A stretch of DNA of 64,000 nucleotides from Winogradskyella endarachnes (GTDB lineage: Bacteria; Bacteroidota; Bacteroidia; Flavobacteriales; Flavobacteriaceae). Location of the stretch: the NCBI RefSeq assembly GCF_009741275.1, contig NZ_WOWS01000001.1:434001-498000 (forward strand), read 5' to 3'. A program made the translations under genes and the position numbers. Under the pieces are notes generated by a model. The model was given only the letters and a program-made list of their open reading frames with translations, searched no databases and was not told the DNA's origin. Shown in pieces: positions 37,048 through 47,685 of this stretch (the stretch's first letter is position 1; the number at the start of each line of letters is the position of its first letter).

Positions 37048-38181
37048 ATGATTAAAAATATTTTAAAACGAATAATGATTACAACCTTAATTATAATTGG
37101 CTTATTGGTAATAACGTACTTTGCTTTTACTAACTTCTACCCTAGTTTTGGTGGCGATGTTTCTAAAAAACAAAAAGCTGTCTATGCAAAATCTGAACAA
37201 TTTAGAGATGGAAAATTTAATAATACAAATCCGGTTCCTAAAGATTTAAGTTTTACCGAAACTATGAAATTGGTGTATGCTTTTTTTACTACAAAAGTGC
37301 CTAACGGAAGGCCAAAAGAAGACTTAAAAGCAGTTAAAATAGATTCTACAACTATTGCAAATTATACAGGCCAAGCTAGAATGGTTTGGTTTGGGCATTC
37401 TTCTTTTTTATTACAAATAGATGGCAAAACAATTCTACTAGACCCAATGTTTAGCAAAGTGGCAGCTCCTTTAGATATTTTAGGTGGTAATCGGTTTAAT
37501 AAAGAATTTCCTTTAGAAATCGCAAAACTACCAGAAATTGATGCCGTTATTTTTTCGCACGATCATTATGATCATTTAGATTATAAATCAATTTTAAAAA
37601 TTAAAGATAAAACCAAACATTTTTATGTACCATTAGGCTTAAGCACACATTTAAAAGCTTGGAATGTACCATCTCATAAAATTACAGAATTAGATTGGTG
37701 GCAAAATACAGAGTTTAAAGGTTTAAATTTAGTCTGCACTCCTGCTCAACATTTTTCTGGTCGTAAAATGAATAATGGACAAAGTACCTTATGGAGTTCT
37801 TGGGTTATTCAATCTAAAACCGAAAACATTTATTTTAGTGGAGACAGTGGTTATGCTAATCATTTTAAAGAGATAGGTGAAAAATATGGCCCTTTTGATT
37901 TAGCACTTATGGAGTGCGGTCAATACAACGAAAAATGGTCTGACATACACATGATGCCAGAAGAAACAGCACAAGCCGGAATTGATGTAAAAGCCAACAA
38001 AATAATGCCAATTCATTGGGCAGGATTCAAGTTAGCATTACATGAATGGACAGACCCAATAAAGCGTGTTACTAAGAAAGCAAAAGAATTAAATCTTGAG
38101 GTTATTACACCCAGAATTGGTGAACAAATAATGGTAAAAGATTCTACCAACACGTACACGGATTGGTGGATAGGTTTATAA
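37048..38181 (+). CDS. MBL-fold metallo-hydrolase (UlaG/NAPE-PLD-like)
   Basis: 377 residues, with an N-terminal hydrophobic segment (9-28) that may anchor it. The beta-lactamase fold is clear: FGHSSFLLQIDGKTILLDPM, metal site FSHDHYDHLDYKS (HxHxDH), YFSGDSGYANHF and IMPIHWAGFKLALHEWTDP. The family includes lactonases and phospholipase-D-like enzymes; its substrate is unknown here. Confidence 0.87.
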   Translation: MIKNILKRIMITTLIIIGLLVITYFAFTNFYPSFGGDVSKKQKAVYAKSEQFRDGKFNNTNPVPKDLSFTETMKLVYAFFTTKVPNGRPKEDLKAVKIDSTTIANYTGQARMVWFGHSSFLLQIDGKTILLDPMFSKVAAPLDILGGNRFNKEFPLEIAKLPEIDAVIFSHDHYDHLDYKSILKIKDKTKHFYVPLGLSTHLKAWNVPSHKITELDWWQNTEFKGLNLVCTPAQHFSGRKMNNGQSTLWSSWVIQSKTENIYFSGDSGYANHFKEIGEKYGPFDLALMECGQYNEKWSDIHMMPEETAQAGIDVKANKIMPIHWAGFKLALHEWTDPIKRVTKKAKELNLEVITPRIGEQIMVKDSTNTYTDWWIGL

Positions 38182-38361
38182 TCTTATCTTTATTTACATC
38201 AAAGAATTGCTCAAATAAATAGCCTCATAGAAGTACATATATATTTTAACGCGGACAAAGCTAAAAATCAGATTAATTGATAACAGCATCTTGCCAACTT
38301 TTCAACTGTAAAACTGTTAAATAAAACCACAATAATTAGCACTTAAATCTTACAAAACCCT

Positions 38362-38369
38362 TAAATTTG
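38362..38369 (+). promoter_or_regulatory. Putative -7 element of fumC
   Basis: TAAATTTG matches TANNTTTG, 23 nt upstream of the fumC start; no TTG at the ideal spacing is seen. Confidence 0.4.
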
Positions 38370-38392
38370 TAAGAGCTAAAAATATATTACAA

Positions 38393-39790
38393 ATGAATTT
38401 CCGTATAGAAAAAGACACAATGGGTGAGGTAAAAGTACCTGCCGAAAAACTTTGGGGAGCGCAAACTGAACGTTCTCGTAATAATTTTAAAATAGGACCT
38501 TCTGCCTCTATGCCTTTAGAGATTGTATATGGTTTTGCATACTTAAAAAAAGCAGCTGCATTTGCTAATTGTGATTTAAATGTTTTATCTAAAGAAAAAC
38601 GAGATTTAATTGCTACAGTATGTGATGAAATTTTAGAGGGCAAACACAACGATCAGTTTCCTTTAGTCATTTGGCAAACTGGTTCAGGTACTCAAAGTAA
38701 CATGAATGTTAATGAAGTTGTTGCTAACCGAGCTCATCAAATTGCTGGGAAAGTAATTGGAGAAGGTGAAAAAACAATTCAACCAAACGATGATGTAAAC
38801 AAGTCACAATCTTCTAATGACACATTTCCTACAGGCATGCATATTGCTGCTTATAAAAAAGTAGTAGAAACTACTATTCCAGGGATTATTCAACTTAGAA
38901 ATACATTACATAAAAAATCTATAGAATTTAAATCCGTAGTAAAAATTGGTCGTACACACTTAATGGATGCTACACCTTTAACCTTAGGTCAAGAGTTTTC
39001 TGGGTATGTGTCTCAATTAGATCATGGCTTAAAAGCCTTAGAACATACTTTAGCACATTTAAGTGAATTAGCATTAGGTGGAACAGCTGTTGGTACAGGA
39101 TTAAATACACCAGAAGGTTACGATGTTTTAGTAGCAAAATATATTGCAGATTTTACAGAATTACCTTTTGTAACTGCGGAAAATAAATTTGAAGCTTTAG
39201 CAGCTCATGATGCCATTGTAGAAACTCATGGCGCTTTAAAACAAATTGCAGTATCATTAAACAAAATTGCGAATGATATAAGAATGATGGCCTCAGGACC
39301 ACGTTCTGGTATTGGTGAAATAATAATACCTGCAAACGAGCCTGGTAGTTCTATTATGCCAGGGAAAGTAAACCCTACACAATGTGAGGCTATGACTATG
39401 GTATGCGCTCAAGTAATAGGTAATGACGTAGCCATTTCCGTTGGTGGTACACAAGGCCATTATGAGCTAAATGTTTTTAAACCAATGATGGCAGCAAATA
39501 TTTTACAATCTGCGCAATTAATTGGTGACGCTTGTGTAAGTTTTGAAGAACACTGCGCTAGCGGTATAGAACCAAATCATAAAGTTATAACAGAATTATT
39601 AAACAATTCTTTAATGCTAGTTACCGCATTAAATACTAAAATAGGATATTACAAAGCTGCAGAAATTGCAAACACAGCGCATAAAAATGGCACCACATTA
39701 AAAGAAGAAGCTGTTAATTTAGGTTACGTTTCTGCCGAAGATTATGACGAATGGGTAAAACCAGAAAACATGGTTGGAAGCTTAAAATAA
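38393..39790 (+). CDS. fumC: Class II fumarate hydratase
   Basis: 465 residues. [20 protein letters not shown] is the fumarase/aspartase signature with the catalytic Ser; [14 protein letters not shown] and [15 protein letters not shown] are the substrate-binding blocks. The class II type needs no iron-sulfur cluster. It converts fumarate to malate in the TCA cycle. A terminator follows at 39881. Confidence 0.95.
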   Translation: MNFRIEKDTMGEVKVPAEKLWGAQTERSRNNFKIGPSASMPLEIVYGFAYLKKAAAFANCDLNVLSKEKRDLIATVCDEILEGKHNDQFPLVIWQTGSGTQSNMNVNEVVANRAHQIAGKVIGEGEKTIQPNDDVNKSQSSNDTFPTGMHIAAYKKVVETTIPGIIQLRNTLHKKSIEFKSVVKIGRTHLMDATPLTLGQEFSGYVSQLDHGLKALEHTLAHLSELALGGTAVGTGLNTPEGYDVLVAKYIADFTELPFVTAENKFEALAAHDAIVETHGALKQIAVSLNKIANDIRMMASGPRSGIGEIIIPANEPGSSIMPGKVNPTQCEAMTMVCAQVIGNDVAISVGGTQGHYELNVFKPMMAANILQSAQLIGDACVSFEEHCASGIEPNHKVITELLNNSLMLVTALNTKIGYYKAAEIANTAHKNGTTLKEEAVNLGYVSAEDYDEWVKPENMVGSLK

Positions 39791-39880
39791 ATAGAATTAA
39801 AAGTGTTTCTTATTTTAGTAAAAATGGATAATTTTAAAATATTTATTTTGAAATAAATCAAGAATATAACCACAATTCAT

Positions 39881-39919
39881 AAAAAAAACACTAATAAATT
39901 GCTATTAGTGTTTTTTTTT
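39881..39919 (+). terminator. Terminator between fumC and hutI
   Basis: A run of A, then AACACTAATA, AATTGC, TATTAGTGTT, then a T tract. It ends where an upstream TTG (39918) could start hutI, which argues for the ATG at 39960. Confidence 0.8.
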
Positions 39920-39959
39920 GTTCAAAATTTTAACAATCTTTACAAAAACACCAACCAAT

Positions 39960-41198
39960 ATGTCAACCCTCATTTTAAATATTAAACAACTTTTACAAGC
40001 ACATGAGTCTAATGTCACTATCCTAAAAGGTGAAGAAATGAAAACACTCTCTATAATTGAAGACGCGTATGTATATATAGACCACGATACAATTATTGAG
40101 TTTGGTAAAATGGAAGATTATAGACCTATAGAAGCAGATATTACTATTGACGCTGCCGGAAAAATTGTGTTACCTTCTTGGTGCGACTCACATTCTCATA
40201 TTGTTTATGCTGGCGATAGAACATCAGAATTTGTAGATAGAATTAATGGATTATCTTATGAGGAAATTGCAAATAAAGGTGGTGGCATTTTAAATTCCGC
40301 AAAGGTTTTACAAGACACATCAGAAGATGAGTTATTTGAGCAATCTATAAAACGATTAAATGAATTAATTGCTATGGGAACTGGAGCCGTAGAAATTAAA
40401 ACCGGTTACGGACTAACTGTAGAAGCAGAATTAAAAATGCTTAGGGTTATAAAACGAATTAAGCAAGAAAGTTTGGCAGTCATTATTCCTACGTTACTTG
40501 CTGCACATGCTATTCCGGCTGAATATAAATCTAAAAAACAAGAGTATATTAAATTAATTATTGAAGAATTAATTCCGAAGGCTTCACAACTCAACATTGT
40601 TCATTATATAGATGTATTTTGTGAAAAAGGTTATTTTAATTTAAAAGAGACCGAAGCCATTTTAGCAGCTGCAAAAGCCTATAATCTTCAACCTAAAATA
40701 CATGTTAATCAGTTTAATATTTTAGGAGGTATTGCACTTGGTGTTGAGTACAATGCTTTATCGGTAGACCATTTAGAAGAACTTAATGATAAGGATATTG
40801 AAGCTTTAAAAGGAAGCAACACAATACCTGTAGCTTTACCGGGTTGCTCCTACTTTTTAGGAATACCATATACAAAAGCTAGAGATATAATAGATGCTGG
40901 TTTACCGTTAGCAATAGCAACAGATTACAACCCAGGTTCTGCACCTAGCGGAAATATGAATTTTATTGTAAGTTCTGCTTGTGTAAAAATGAAAATGACA
41001 CCAGAGGAAGCCATTAATGCAGCAACTATAAATGGTGCATATGCAATGGGAATTAGTAATATGTATGGAAGTATTACCAGAGGAAAAAAAGCAAATTTAT
41101 TAATTACAAAGCCCATGAATCATTACAGTGAAATTCCATATGGATTTGCACATAACCCAATTGAACAGGTTATTATAAATGGTCAATTATTAAATTAA
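39960..41198 (+). CDS. hutI: Imidazolonepropionase
   Basis: 412 residues of the amidohydrolase superfamily. DSHSHIVYAGDR gives two metal His; LLAAHAIPAEY and IHVNQFN carry further ligands; IATDYNPGSAPS has the catalytic Asp. It hydrolyses 4-imidazolone-5-propionate to formiminoglutamate in histidine breakdown. The frame opens at a TTG at 39918 inside a terminator; the ATG at 39960 fits the family start (MSTLILNIKQL). hutG follows at 42276; hutU and hutH are not in the window. Confidence 0.93.
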   Translation: MSTLILNIKQLLQAHESNVTILKGEEMKTLSIIEDAYVYIDHDTIIEFGKMEDYRPIEADITIDAAGKIVLPSWCDSHSHIVYAGDRTSEFVDRINGLSYEEIANKGGGILNSAKVLQDTSEDELFEQSIKRLNELIAMGTGAVEIKTGYGLTVEAELKMLRVIKRIKQESLAVIIPTLLAAHAIPAEYKSKKQEYIKLIIEELIPKASQLNIVHYIDVFCEKGYFNLKETEAILAAAKAYNLQPKIHVNQFNILGGIALGVEYNALSVDHLEELNDKDIEALKGSNTIPVALPGCSYFLGIPYTKARDIIDAGLPLAIATDYNPGSAPSGNMNFIVSSACVKMKMTPEEAINAATINGAYAMGISNMYGSITRGKKANLLITKPMNHYSEIPYGFAHNPIEQVIINGQLLN

Positions 41199-41226
41199 TA
41201 TCAATTTTTAAATATAATAAAACAAA

Positions 41227-41254
41227 AAAATCCAGAAGTTCACTTCTGGATTTT
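41227..41254. terminator. Bidirectional terminator
   Basis: AAAATCCAGAAGT, TC, ACTTCTGGATTTT: a perfect 13-bp stem with a 2-nt centre, between convergent hutI and the coiled-coil gene. Confidence 0.85.
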
Positions 41255-41280
41255 ACCTATTAATCAATTAATTAATCCCC

Positions 41281-42168
41281 TTATTTCAAAGTAAACTCTG
41301 ATGCAGAAATTAATGCCTTATCGTTAAAAACATTTATTTTATAACGACCTTTTTCAAATTTGGAGTCTTGAAGTTCATCTATATACTCACAAATATTTAA
41401 GTTTCTATTCTCATAATTAAACCTACTAATTAAGCTATAGTTAAGTACTTGATCGTCAAAATTAATTTGACCGTTAGCTCCAAGTACATTATTTAATGGG
41501 TCTATAACTTGTACGTAAAGTTCTTTATCACCAGCTTCTGTTAGCGTATTTTTAGCAACAGTAAAACAAACTTTAAGCTTATCACTTCTACTAGCTCTCT
41601 CTGTTGGTATTTGCTTACCACTACTTCTTTCAATAACTCCCATACCAACTAAACCAACAGTTTGTAACGCTGCTGCATCTTTAACAACAGTAGCCAATTG
41701 TGTGTTTTGCACTAATAGAGAATCTGTAAACATAGTACGCTCTGCTAATTGTACCTGAGTACTGTCTAAAGATGTTGCTAAATATTCATTCTCTACTTTT
41801 AAACGGTCGTTCTCAGCTAATAAAATTTCCATTTCTTCTTCTAACGCTTGGTACTTCTTCTTATATCTCCATAAACTGTTAACGCTACTTTGAGATATTT
41901 TTAAAGAATCCATTAAACCTTGAATACGTTCTCTAGCTGCAATTAAATCTTCATTTTTAATTTCGCTTTCTGCAATTGCTTCATCATAATCCTTAGCTAA
42001 ATTATTAAGGTCATTTAAAACCTGTTGCTTTTCGCTAACTAATAGTTTTTCATTTTCTTGTTTTTCATTATACAACTTAGATGTATAAAATGCAGTGACT
42101 AAGAACAATACAGCCAATATTGCTAAGCCAACTTTTAACGCGGTATTTGATTTTTGTGTACCTTCCAT
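41281..42168 (-). CDS. Membrane-anchored coiled-coil protein
   Basis: 295 residues: an N-terminal transmembrane helix (about 12-29), a long coiled coil to about residue 150 (heptad-rich, Glu/Lys/Leu), then a beta-rich C-terminal domain (LKVCFTVAKNTLTEAGDKEL ... GRYKINVFNDKAL). It probably faces the periplasm. It sits between convergent and divergent hut genes but runs opposite to them; functional connection is not shown. I know of no name. Confidence 0.75.
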   Translation of the reverse strand: MEGTQKSNTALKVGLAILAVLFLVTAFYTSKLYNEKQENEKLLVSEKQQVLNDLNNLAKDYDEAIAESEIKNEDLIAARERIQGLMDSLKISQSSVNSLWRYKKKYQALEEEMEILLAENDRLKVENEYLATSLDSTQVQLAERTMFTDSLLVQNTQLATVVKDAAALQTVGLVGMGVIERSSGKQIPTERASRSDKLKVCFTVAKNTLTEAGDKELYVQVIDPLNNVLGANGQINFDDQVLNYSLISRFNYENRNLNICEYIDELQDSKFEKGRYKINVFNDKALISASEFTLK

Positions 42169-42275
42169 AAATTATCTGATTTTAGGTATTATTAATTGTT
42201 GTTTTATAATTAATTTGAGATCAATGTAATTAAATAAAACTGTATTTTTATTCTATTATTTAATTATTCGTCCAA

Positions 42276-43295
42276 ATGAATCATCTTATAGTATTTACAG
42301 AAAAAGAAAAACAACAGCTTTTAAATAAACGTAAAGGTGAATCAAAATTTGGAGAACATATTCAGGTATTACCTAATCTCACTAACATATACGATGATAT
42401 TGTTAATTTAGACGTTGACTATGTATTATTTGGTATTGCAGAAGACGTTGGCGTATACGGAAACTTCGGACAAACAGGAACTTACAAGACTTGGGAAGCC
42501 ACAATAAAAATTTTGTTAAATATACAGAATAACGATTTTACCACTCCAAAACGCATTTTAATCTTAGGGTGTTTAATGTATAATGAACAACGTGAAACTT
42601 TGTTAGCTTTAGATAGATCTAAAAAGAAAGAACTTTCAAAAATTAGAAATTTTGTTAATACCATTGATAAAGATGTTACACAAATTGTAGCCTCTATAGT
42701 AAAAGCTAAAAAAATCCCAATTGTAATTGGTGGAGGGCACAATAATGCTTATGGAAATTTAAAAGGAAGTGCTTTAGCGCTTAACAAAAGAATTAATGTG
42801 GTTAATTTTGATGCACATTCAGATTTTAGAGCAGAAGAAGGCAGACACAGTGGCAATGGTTTTAGTTATGCTTATGCTGAAGGTTTTTTAAAAAATTATT
42901 TTGTTTTTGGTCTGCATGAAAACTATACGTCTGATGCTTTACTTAAAAAGATGAAAAAAGTAAAGTCCATTAAATACAATACATATGAGTCTATTGAAGT
43001 AAGAAACGAGGTTGACTTTAAACCCGAAATGAAATCTGCATTAGACCATGTCTCAGAAAGCTATTTTGGTATTGAAATAGATTGCGATGCTATAGAAAAC
43101 ATACCAAGTAGTGCAAAATCACCAAGTGGATTTAGCGTTAAACAGGCTAGACAATTCGTTAATTATTTTGGAAAACATAAAAACGTAACCTACATTCACA
43201 TTTGCGAAGCAGCACCAACAAAGAAAACCAATACTAAAGTTGGTAAACTAATTACGTACCTCATAACAGATTTTATTAGAGCAAATGGCAATTAA
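42276..43295 (+). CDS. hutG: Formimidoylglutamase (arginase family)
   Basis: 339 residues, ureohydrolase fold. Metal ligands: His in VIGGGHNNAYGN, NFDAHSDFR (DxHxD), and IEIDCDAIEN (DxD). It would hydrolyse formiminoglutamate to glutamate and formamide, the step after HutI. Nearness to hutI supports this over arginase or agmatinase. Its last codons overlap the next gene by 11 nt. Confidence 0.85.
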   Translation: MNHLIVFTEKEKQQLLNKRKGESKFGEHIQVLPNLTNIYDDIVNLDVDYVLFGIAEDVGVYGNFGQTGTYKTWEATIKILLNIQNNDFTTPKRILILGCLMYNEQRETLLALDRSKKKELSKIRNFVNTIDKDVTQIVASIVKAKKIPIVIGGGHNNAYGNLKGSALALNKRINVVNFDAHSDFRAEEGRHSGNGFSYAYAEGFLKNYFVFGLHENYTSDALLKKMKKVKSIKYNTYESIEVRNEVDFKPEMKSALDHVSESYFGIEIDCDAIENIPSSAKSPSGFSVKQARQFVNYFGKHKNVTYIHICEAAPTKKTNTKVGKLITYLITDFIRANGN

Positions 43296-43749
43296 AATTA
43301 TTGATTTTAAACCAGAATACACCCAAGATTTCTACAATTTAAATATTGAATGGCTCAAAGCACATTTTTACGTAGAATCTTATGATAAAGACGTATTAAG
43401 TAACCCCATCACCTATATAATTGATAAAGGCGGCTATATTTTCTTTGTATTAAAAAATGATAAAGTTGTAGGTACTGCTGCTTTAATGCCAACAACTGAA
43501 ACTGGCTTTTTTGAATTAACAAAAATGGCCGTATTACCAGAAAAACGCGGACAAAAAATTGGTCAGCAATTATTGCAACACTGTATTGATTTTGGTAAAA
43601 CTAAAAATTTAAAAGGCCTTCTACTCTATTCAAGTAGAAAATTAGAAAATGCAATTTATTTATATAGAAAATATGGTTTTGTGGAAATTAAGGTTGAAGA
43701 AAATTGTCCTTATGAACGCTGTGATATAAAGATGTTTATAGAATTTTAG
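43285..43749 (+). CDS. GNAT family N-acetyltransferase
   Basis: 154 residues. The acetyl-CoA binding motif A is KMAVLPEKRGQKIGQQLLQH (R/Q-x-x-G-x-G/A form), and motif B is LLLYSSRKLENAIYLYRKYGF. The acceptor is unknown. It overlaps the end of hutG, so the two are probably one transcript. Confidence 0.88.
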   Translation: MAIKIIDFKPEYTQDFYNLNIEWLKAHFYVESYDKDVLSNPITYIIDKGGYIFFVLKNDKVVGTAALMPTTETGFFELTKMAVLPEKRGQKIGQQLLQHCIDFGKTKNLKGLLLYSSRKLENAIYLYRKYGFVEIKVEENCPYERCDIKMFIEF

Positions 43750-43843
43750 TTTTATCATCTAAATCTGAAACAAATTTAAGACAACAATAGATATAATTGC
43801 TGTAATGCATAAATAAAATGAGTAATATCTTATTGCTAAAAAA

Positions 43844-43872
43844 ACCTGTCAGGTTTAAAAAACTTGACAGGT
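43844..43872. terminator. Bidirectional terminator-like hairpin
   Basis: ACCTGTCA and TGACAGGT form an 8-bp stem around a 13-nt loop between convergent genes ending at 43749 and 43897. Confidence 0.7.
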
Positions 43873-43896
43873 CTAAATACTATAAAACTAAATATT

Positions 43897-45594
43897 TTAT
43901 TGTCCGCCTAATGCTTTTAACGAATCTAATTGACGTTGAAGCGCATCTATTTTATCTGTATTATCTTCAATTTTAGGTATACTCATTATGGAATCCATTT
44001 GCTGTTCCATAACATCTTCATCTTTTGGCACTTCTTTGTAATAATAACCAATACCTTCACTTGCTCTCCATGCTTCGTTTAATTGGTTATAAACTTCCTC
44101 GTCCCAAGTACTAGGATGCTTAACGTCTATCCAAATAACATCTCTATATTCACTATCAATTAAAACTAAATCTGGTGTAGCAGAACCGTCAAATTGCTTA
44201 GCGTTTTTTTCGCTAATAGAAGATACTGTTCCTAAGAAAAACATGCGCTTTCTTCCTGCTATATTTTTTATATATGGTCTAAATTCTACAGGTGTATTAG
44301 CTGACCAATCGTATTCTTTCCTAGATTCTTTTACTTTTAAAGGCATAGCAGAAACACCTGCATAACCTTGTTTTTTAGAAGCGTGATCAAAGTAGTACAG
44401 TCTATCTGTTCCGTCTGCCGGAATAAATACACTATAACTTAAACTAGTACGCTCTTCTCCTACTGGCTCCAAACCAAACCAATGGTACAAACCACTAAAA
44501 GCATCTGAATTAGAACCTGCAAAATCAAAATCAGTAACATACGGTTGTTGATTTTGATCTTTAGGCATCATTGGGATTTTTACCGCTGTTTCCATGTTCC
44601 ATGGTAAAGGGTCGCTAAAACCTCCTAAGAACTTTAATGATTCTGCTTGTAACTGAGACACTTCTTCTGCTAAGGTATTTTGTTTATTTAAAAACGGATG
44701 ATTTTTAATTTCTTCTGGACTTACAAAAGTTCCTTTACCGATTGTGATACGCTCTAAATAATCATTCATATCATGTTCACCACTTTCAATAATCATTACT
44801 CCTCCAAATGATGGATAAGGAAAAAAGAAACCTTTCCATTTAATTAAACTTACTACTTCTACCCATTTGCCATCATCATTTTTCATGTAAAATGTATCAC
44901 TTGGCTCGTAATTAAATAACATCCAAGGATTAAAACGCTGTACTACTGCATTATATGTATTTCTGCTAAACTTTAAAGATTCTCCAATTGAGAAGGTTAC
45001 AGAAATTCTATTTTCGTTAGAAAAACGCGGAAAAGGTGTTGTACTGCTTACTGCAAATACTTCTTCTGTATTATCACTCATTTGTTGCATAACATACTTT
45101 TCACTTGGCTGAATGGCCATTGTCCATTTATTTTCAGTACCAATGCGCACCAAATGTGGTAATGAGACATCTTTTGTTTCTCCAACACTTTCATTGGCCA
45201 TAGAAAATATATTTCTAAGTGGTTGTATACGTTCATTTTGTGTTAGTGGTAATTCATTTATTTCAACTTTATTTAAGCTATTGAATACATTATAGGTTTT
45301 CATGTAATCGTACATTTTTAAATGCCAACCAACTGTATATAATATACCGAAAAAACCAATAAGCAAAGCTAACATACCTAAACGTGTACCAATACTAGAT
45401 GAATTTCTGAATTTTCTTAAGCCTAAGATTAAAACCAATGCACTGATTATAATTATAAAAATATATTTACGTATAAATAATAAAGCTGGCTGGTAATCGT
45501 CTCTAAAAAAGAATAATAGCACTAATAATAGCAAGACTACGAAAATTGTAATTACTTTTTGTTTTCCTCCTTTATTCCAATAACTTTTAATCAT
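43897..45594 (-). CDS. Hypothetical membrane protein, 565 residues (uncharacterised AAA cluster)
   Basis: Three N-terminal transmembrane helices (about 15-30, 38-57, 70-92), then a large soluble domain of about 440 residues rich in aromatic and beta-type segments (FPRFSNENRISVTFSIGESL; RIGTENKWTMAIQP) and a short C-terminal coiled coil (DKIDALQRQLDSLKALG). I do not recognise the fold. It is the last gene of the minus-strand cluster that starts at 54195. Confidence 0.7.
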   Translation of the reverse strand: MIKSYWNKGGKQKVITIFVVLLLLVLLFFFRDDYQPALLFIRKYIFIIIISALVLILGLRKFRNSSSIGTRLGMLALLIGFFGILYTVGWHLKMYDYMKTYNVFNSLNKVEINELPLTQNERIQPLRNIFSMANESVGETKDVSLPHLVRIGTENKWTMAIQPSEKYVMQQMSDNTEEVFAVSSTTPFPRFSNENRISVTFSIGESLKFSRNTYNAVVQRFNPWMLFNYEPSDTFYMKNDDGKWVEVVSLIKWKGFFFPYPSFGGVMIIESGEHDMNDYLERITIGKGTFVSPEEIKNHPFLNKQNTLAEEVSQLQAESLKFLGGFSDPLPWNMETAVKIPMMPKDQNQQPYVTDFDFAGSNSDAFSGLYHWFGLEPVGEERTSLSYSVFIPADGTDRLYYFDHASKKQGYAGVSAMPLKVKESRKEYDWSANTPVEFRPYIKNIAGRKRMFFLGTVSSISEKNAKQFDGSATPDLVLIDSEYRDVIWIDVKHPSTWDEEVYNQLNEAWRASEGIGYYYKEVPKDEDVMEQQMDSIMSIPKIEDNTDKIDALQRQLDSLKALGGQ

Positions 45595-45722
45595 AATTGT
45601 TTGTAATTCCTGACTTGACAGAAATCTTTATTTATTAAACATCTTTTTTCAAATCCGTATTACATATAGTGTAACGTATATGTAATATCATATTTAAATT
45701 AACTTAGAAAAAACACTTGGTA

Positions 45723-46250
45723 TTACATAAGACCCTTATCTTTTAATCGGTCACGTGCACTTTGTTTTTCTACTTTAGGCTTCGCTTTTATCTCTTGCTC
45801 TATTTCTACATCTTTAGTACTTTCTTTTGTTTCTAAATCTTGTATAAACTCTTTTCCTTTTTCTACAGTGTCCTTAACGGCATCTAGTAATGAATCTCCT
45901 TTTTCATCTATAACTTCAGACGATTTAAACACAAAATTTGCTAAATAAGTTCCTAATAAAGTACCAAACATACTAGATGCAAATAAAGAAATGGTCATTA
46001 AATCTATAGGAATTAAAAATCTAGTAATAAGTATACCTACTAAAAATAGTACAGCAATATAGACCAACCGCATTAAGAAAGATTGTTGATATAAGAAACC
46101 TTTTTTACTATTGGCATCCATTTGTAAATCTTTAGAATAAAAAAGTTTGTTGAAAAACTTATATACTTTATTGCTTTTAGATTCTCTCCAATACAATACA
46201 ATTCCGAATAGTATTGAAGCTACAAAAGCTATTATTTCTAGTGACATCAT
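45723..46250 (-). CDS. Membrane protein, 175 residues (uncharacterised AAA cluster)
   Basis: Three transmembrane segments (about 4-22, 60-78, 83-108) and a charged cytoplasmic C-terminus with a Lys/Glu-rich helical tail (KDVEIEQEIKAKPKVEKQ). No catalytic motif. It lies 128 bp before the 565-residue membrane protein gene and could be its partner. Confidence 0.7.
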   Translation of the reverse strand: MMSLEIIAFVASILFGIVLYWRESKSNKVYKFFNKLFYSKDLQMDANSKKGFLYQQSFLMRLVYIAVLFLVGILITRFLIPIDLMTISLFASSMFGTLLGTYLANFVFKSSEVIDEKGDSLLDAVKDTVEKGKEFIQDLETKESTKDVEIEQEIKAKPKVEKQSARDRLKDKGLM

Positions 46251-46397
46251 TTTTTATGTTTTTAGTTTTTTGTCATTCTGTTCTAGGTCTTAAAATCTAT
46301 TACAAATTTCATTCCTTGAAATAATCTAACCAATTTAATATGACCTTATCTAATTAAATCAACCTTCCTTTGATAACAATTTATTTTCATTTATTGG

Positions 46398-46418
46398 ATT
46401 CCGCATCAATTGCGGAAT
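46398..46418. repeat. Small inverted repeat ATTCCGCA-TCAAT-TGCGGAAT
   Basis: A perfect 8-bp stem, 5-nt loop, with no T tract on either side; a short palindromic repeat rather than a terminator, in the 198-bp spacer between two cluster genes. Confidence 0.6.
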
Positions 46419-46448
46419 GACAGCTGTTATAAAATTAGTCTAAAATTA

Positions 46449-47684
46449 TTAGATATTGTTACGGATTCTTTCAATTACCCAATCTTTAAAAGAGTCGTCC
46501 CAAGTGTCATAACTCTTATAAAACTGTTCTTTATCGTACCAGTACAAGAACAAAACGTCTTTTGGTGCAATGTTTATTAATAATTTGTGTATTAAGTCTC
46601 TGTGCTCTGCTGAAAGCGAAGAATGTGGCTGATGCAATGCAAAATACAATTGTTGGTCTACTATATCTTCAATTTTATAGGCATTGCTACGTTCTAGTTT
46701 TTCGAGATATAATTCTACACTCATCACTTGTTTACGCGCTTTTATATCAATTTTATTTAAGTAACTCTTAAACAGTACTTTATTATCTAATATATCTTTA
46801 ATAGGATGTTCTGTTTCCTTTAAAAACTGATATAATTCAAACTTTTTAATTCTGTTATAATTAGGTGTATCTACAACCTGTTCTAAATCACAGTCTATAA
46901 TTAGATGGCTTTTCAGTTTTTCTACTAATTCTGGCTGCGAGATATGATAGATTAAAATATCATAAACAGTATCTTTTATAGCTTCTTTATAATGGTCTAA
47001 ATTTTCAAAAATTATAATTGGCTTTATAAAATCTCTAAGCAAATAAACACCTCCAAATGCTCTTGTAAAAAAAGAACCTGTAGAATAATGCAAAGGATGT
47101 AAACTTAAATCTCTGTCTCTTAAGTCTCCATAAGTTGTGGCAGAGTCTAATAATTGTTGATGAATACGCTCATCAATAAAATTATTTTCAGTTCTAAATT
47201 TATCAATGAGTTTTAATTGTTCTTTTTGTTTGTCTTCAAGATTATCTATTAGACGAAATGTTATACTAACATTCTTGTATTTAAGCACGTCTAATGGTTC
47301 GTAAAAGACATCAATATCTTGGTCAAAATCGATACAAATGGCAGAATCTCTTGTGATATCATTAATTTTTGGTCCATGAGTTCTAAACACATGTTGCATC
47401 ATTTCTTTATCAAAAGAATGAAATGGCAAATACACCGGTTTTCCTTTTTGTAATGGTGAAATAATAATGCCATGCGGATTAGCATCACCATGATTTAGGT
47501 AATGTACATTTTCTTTTTCGTCTGCTACCTCTGGGCTCCAACCAATACCGTCAATAGAAAATGATTTTAGTTTAGTTTCTTTAAAACCTAAGGTTTTTAA
47601 GCATTTATTATAGCGCTCTACCAGTTTGCCACTCACCGGAATTAGTTCACTTCTATATAAATGTGCTTTTTTTAATTTTTGCAT
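46449..47684 (-). CDS. Hypothetical protein, 411 residues, possibly DUF6638 (uncharacterised AAA cluster)
   Basis: A soluble protein without signal peptide. It has a beta-rich N-terminal half (KSFSIDGIGWSPEVA; NHGDANPHGIIISPLQKGKP) and a helical C-terminal half of about 180 residues. I associate it with the Bacteroidota family DUF6638 from memory, not certain. It lies 1 nt after nudK and its product probably works with the AAA protein of the same cluster. Confidence 0.6.
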   Translation of the reverse strand: MQKLKKAHLYRSELIPVSGKLVERYNKCLKTLGFKETKLKSFSIDGIGWSPEVADEKENVHYLNHGDANPHGIIISPLQKGKPVYLPFHSFDKEMMQHVFRTHGPKINDITRDSAICIDFDQDIDVFYEPLDVLKYKNVSITFRLIDNLEDKQKEQLKLIDKFRTENNFIDERIHQQLLDSATTYGDLRDRDLSLHPLHYSTGSFFTRAFGGVYLLRDFIKPIIIFENLDHYKEAIKDTVYDILIYHISQPELVEKLKSHLIIDCDLEQVVDTPNYNRIKKFELYQFLKETEHPIKDILDNKVLFKSYLNKIDIKARKQVMSVELYLEKLERSNAYKIEDIVDQQLYFALHQPHSSLSAEHRDLIHKLLINIAPKDVLFLYWYDKEQFYKSYDTWDDSFKDWVIERIRNNI

Positions 47685-47685
47685 C

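Noticed and set aside
39918..39960. Upstream TTG start of hutI
   Set aside because: Lies at the T tract of the terminator for fumC; the ATG at 39960 fits family length.
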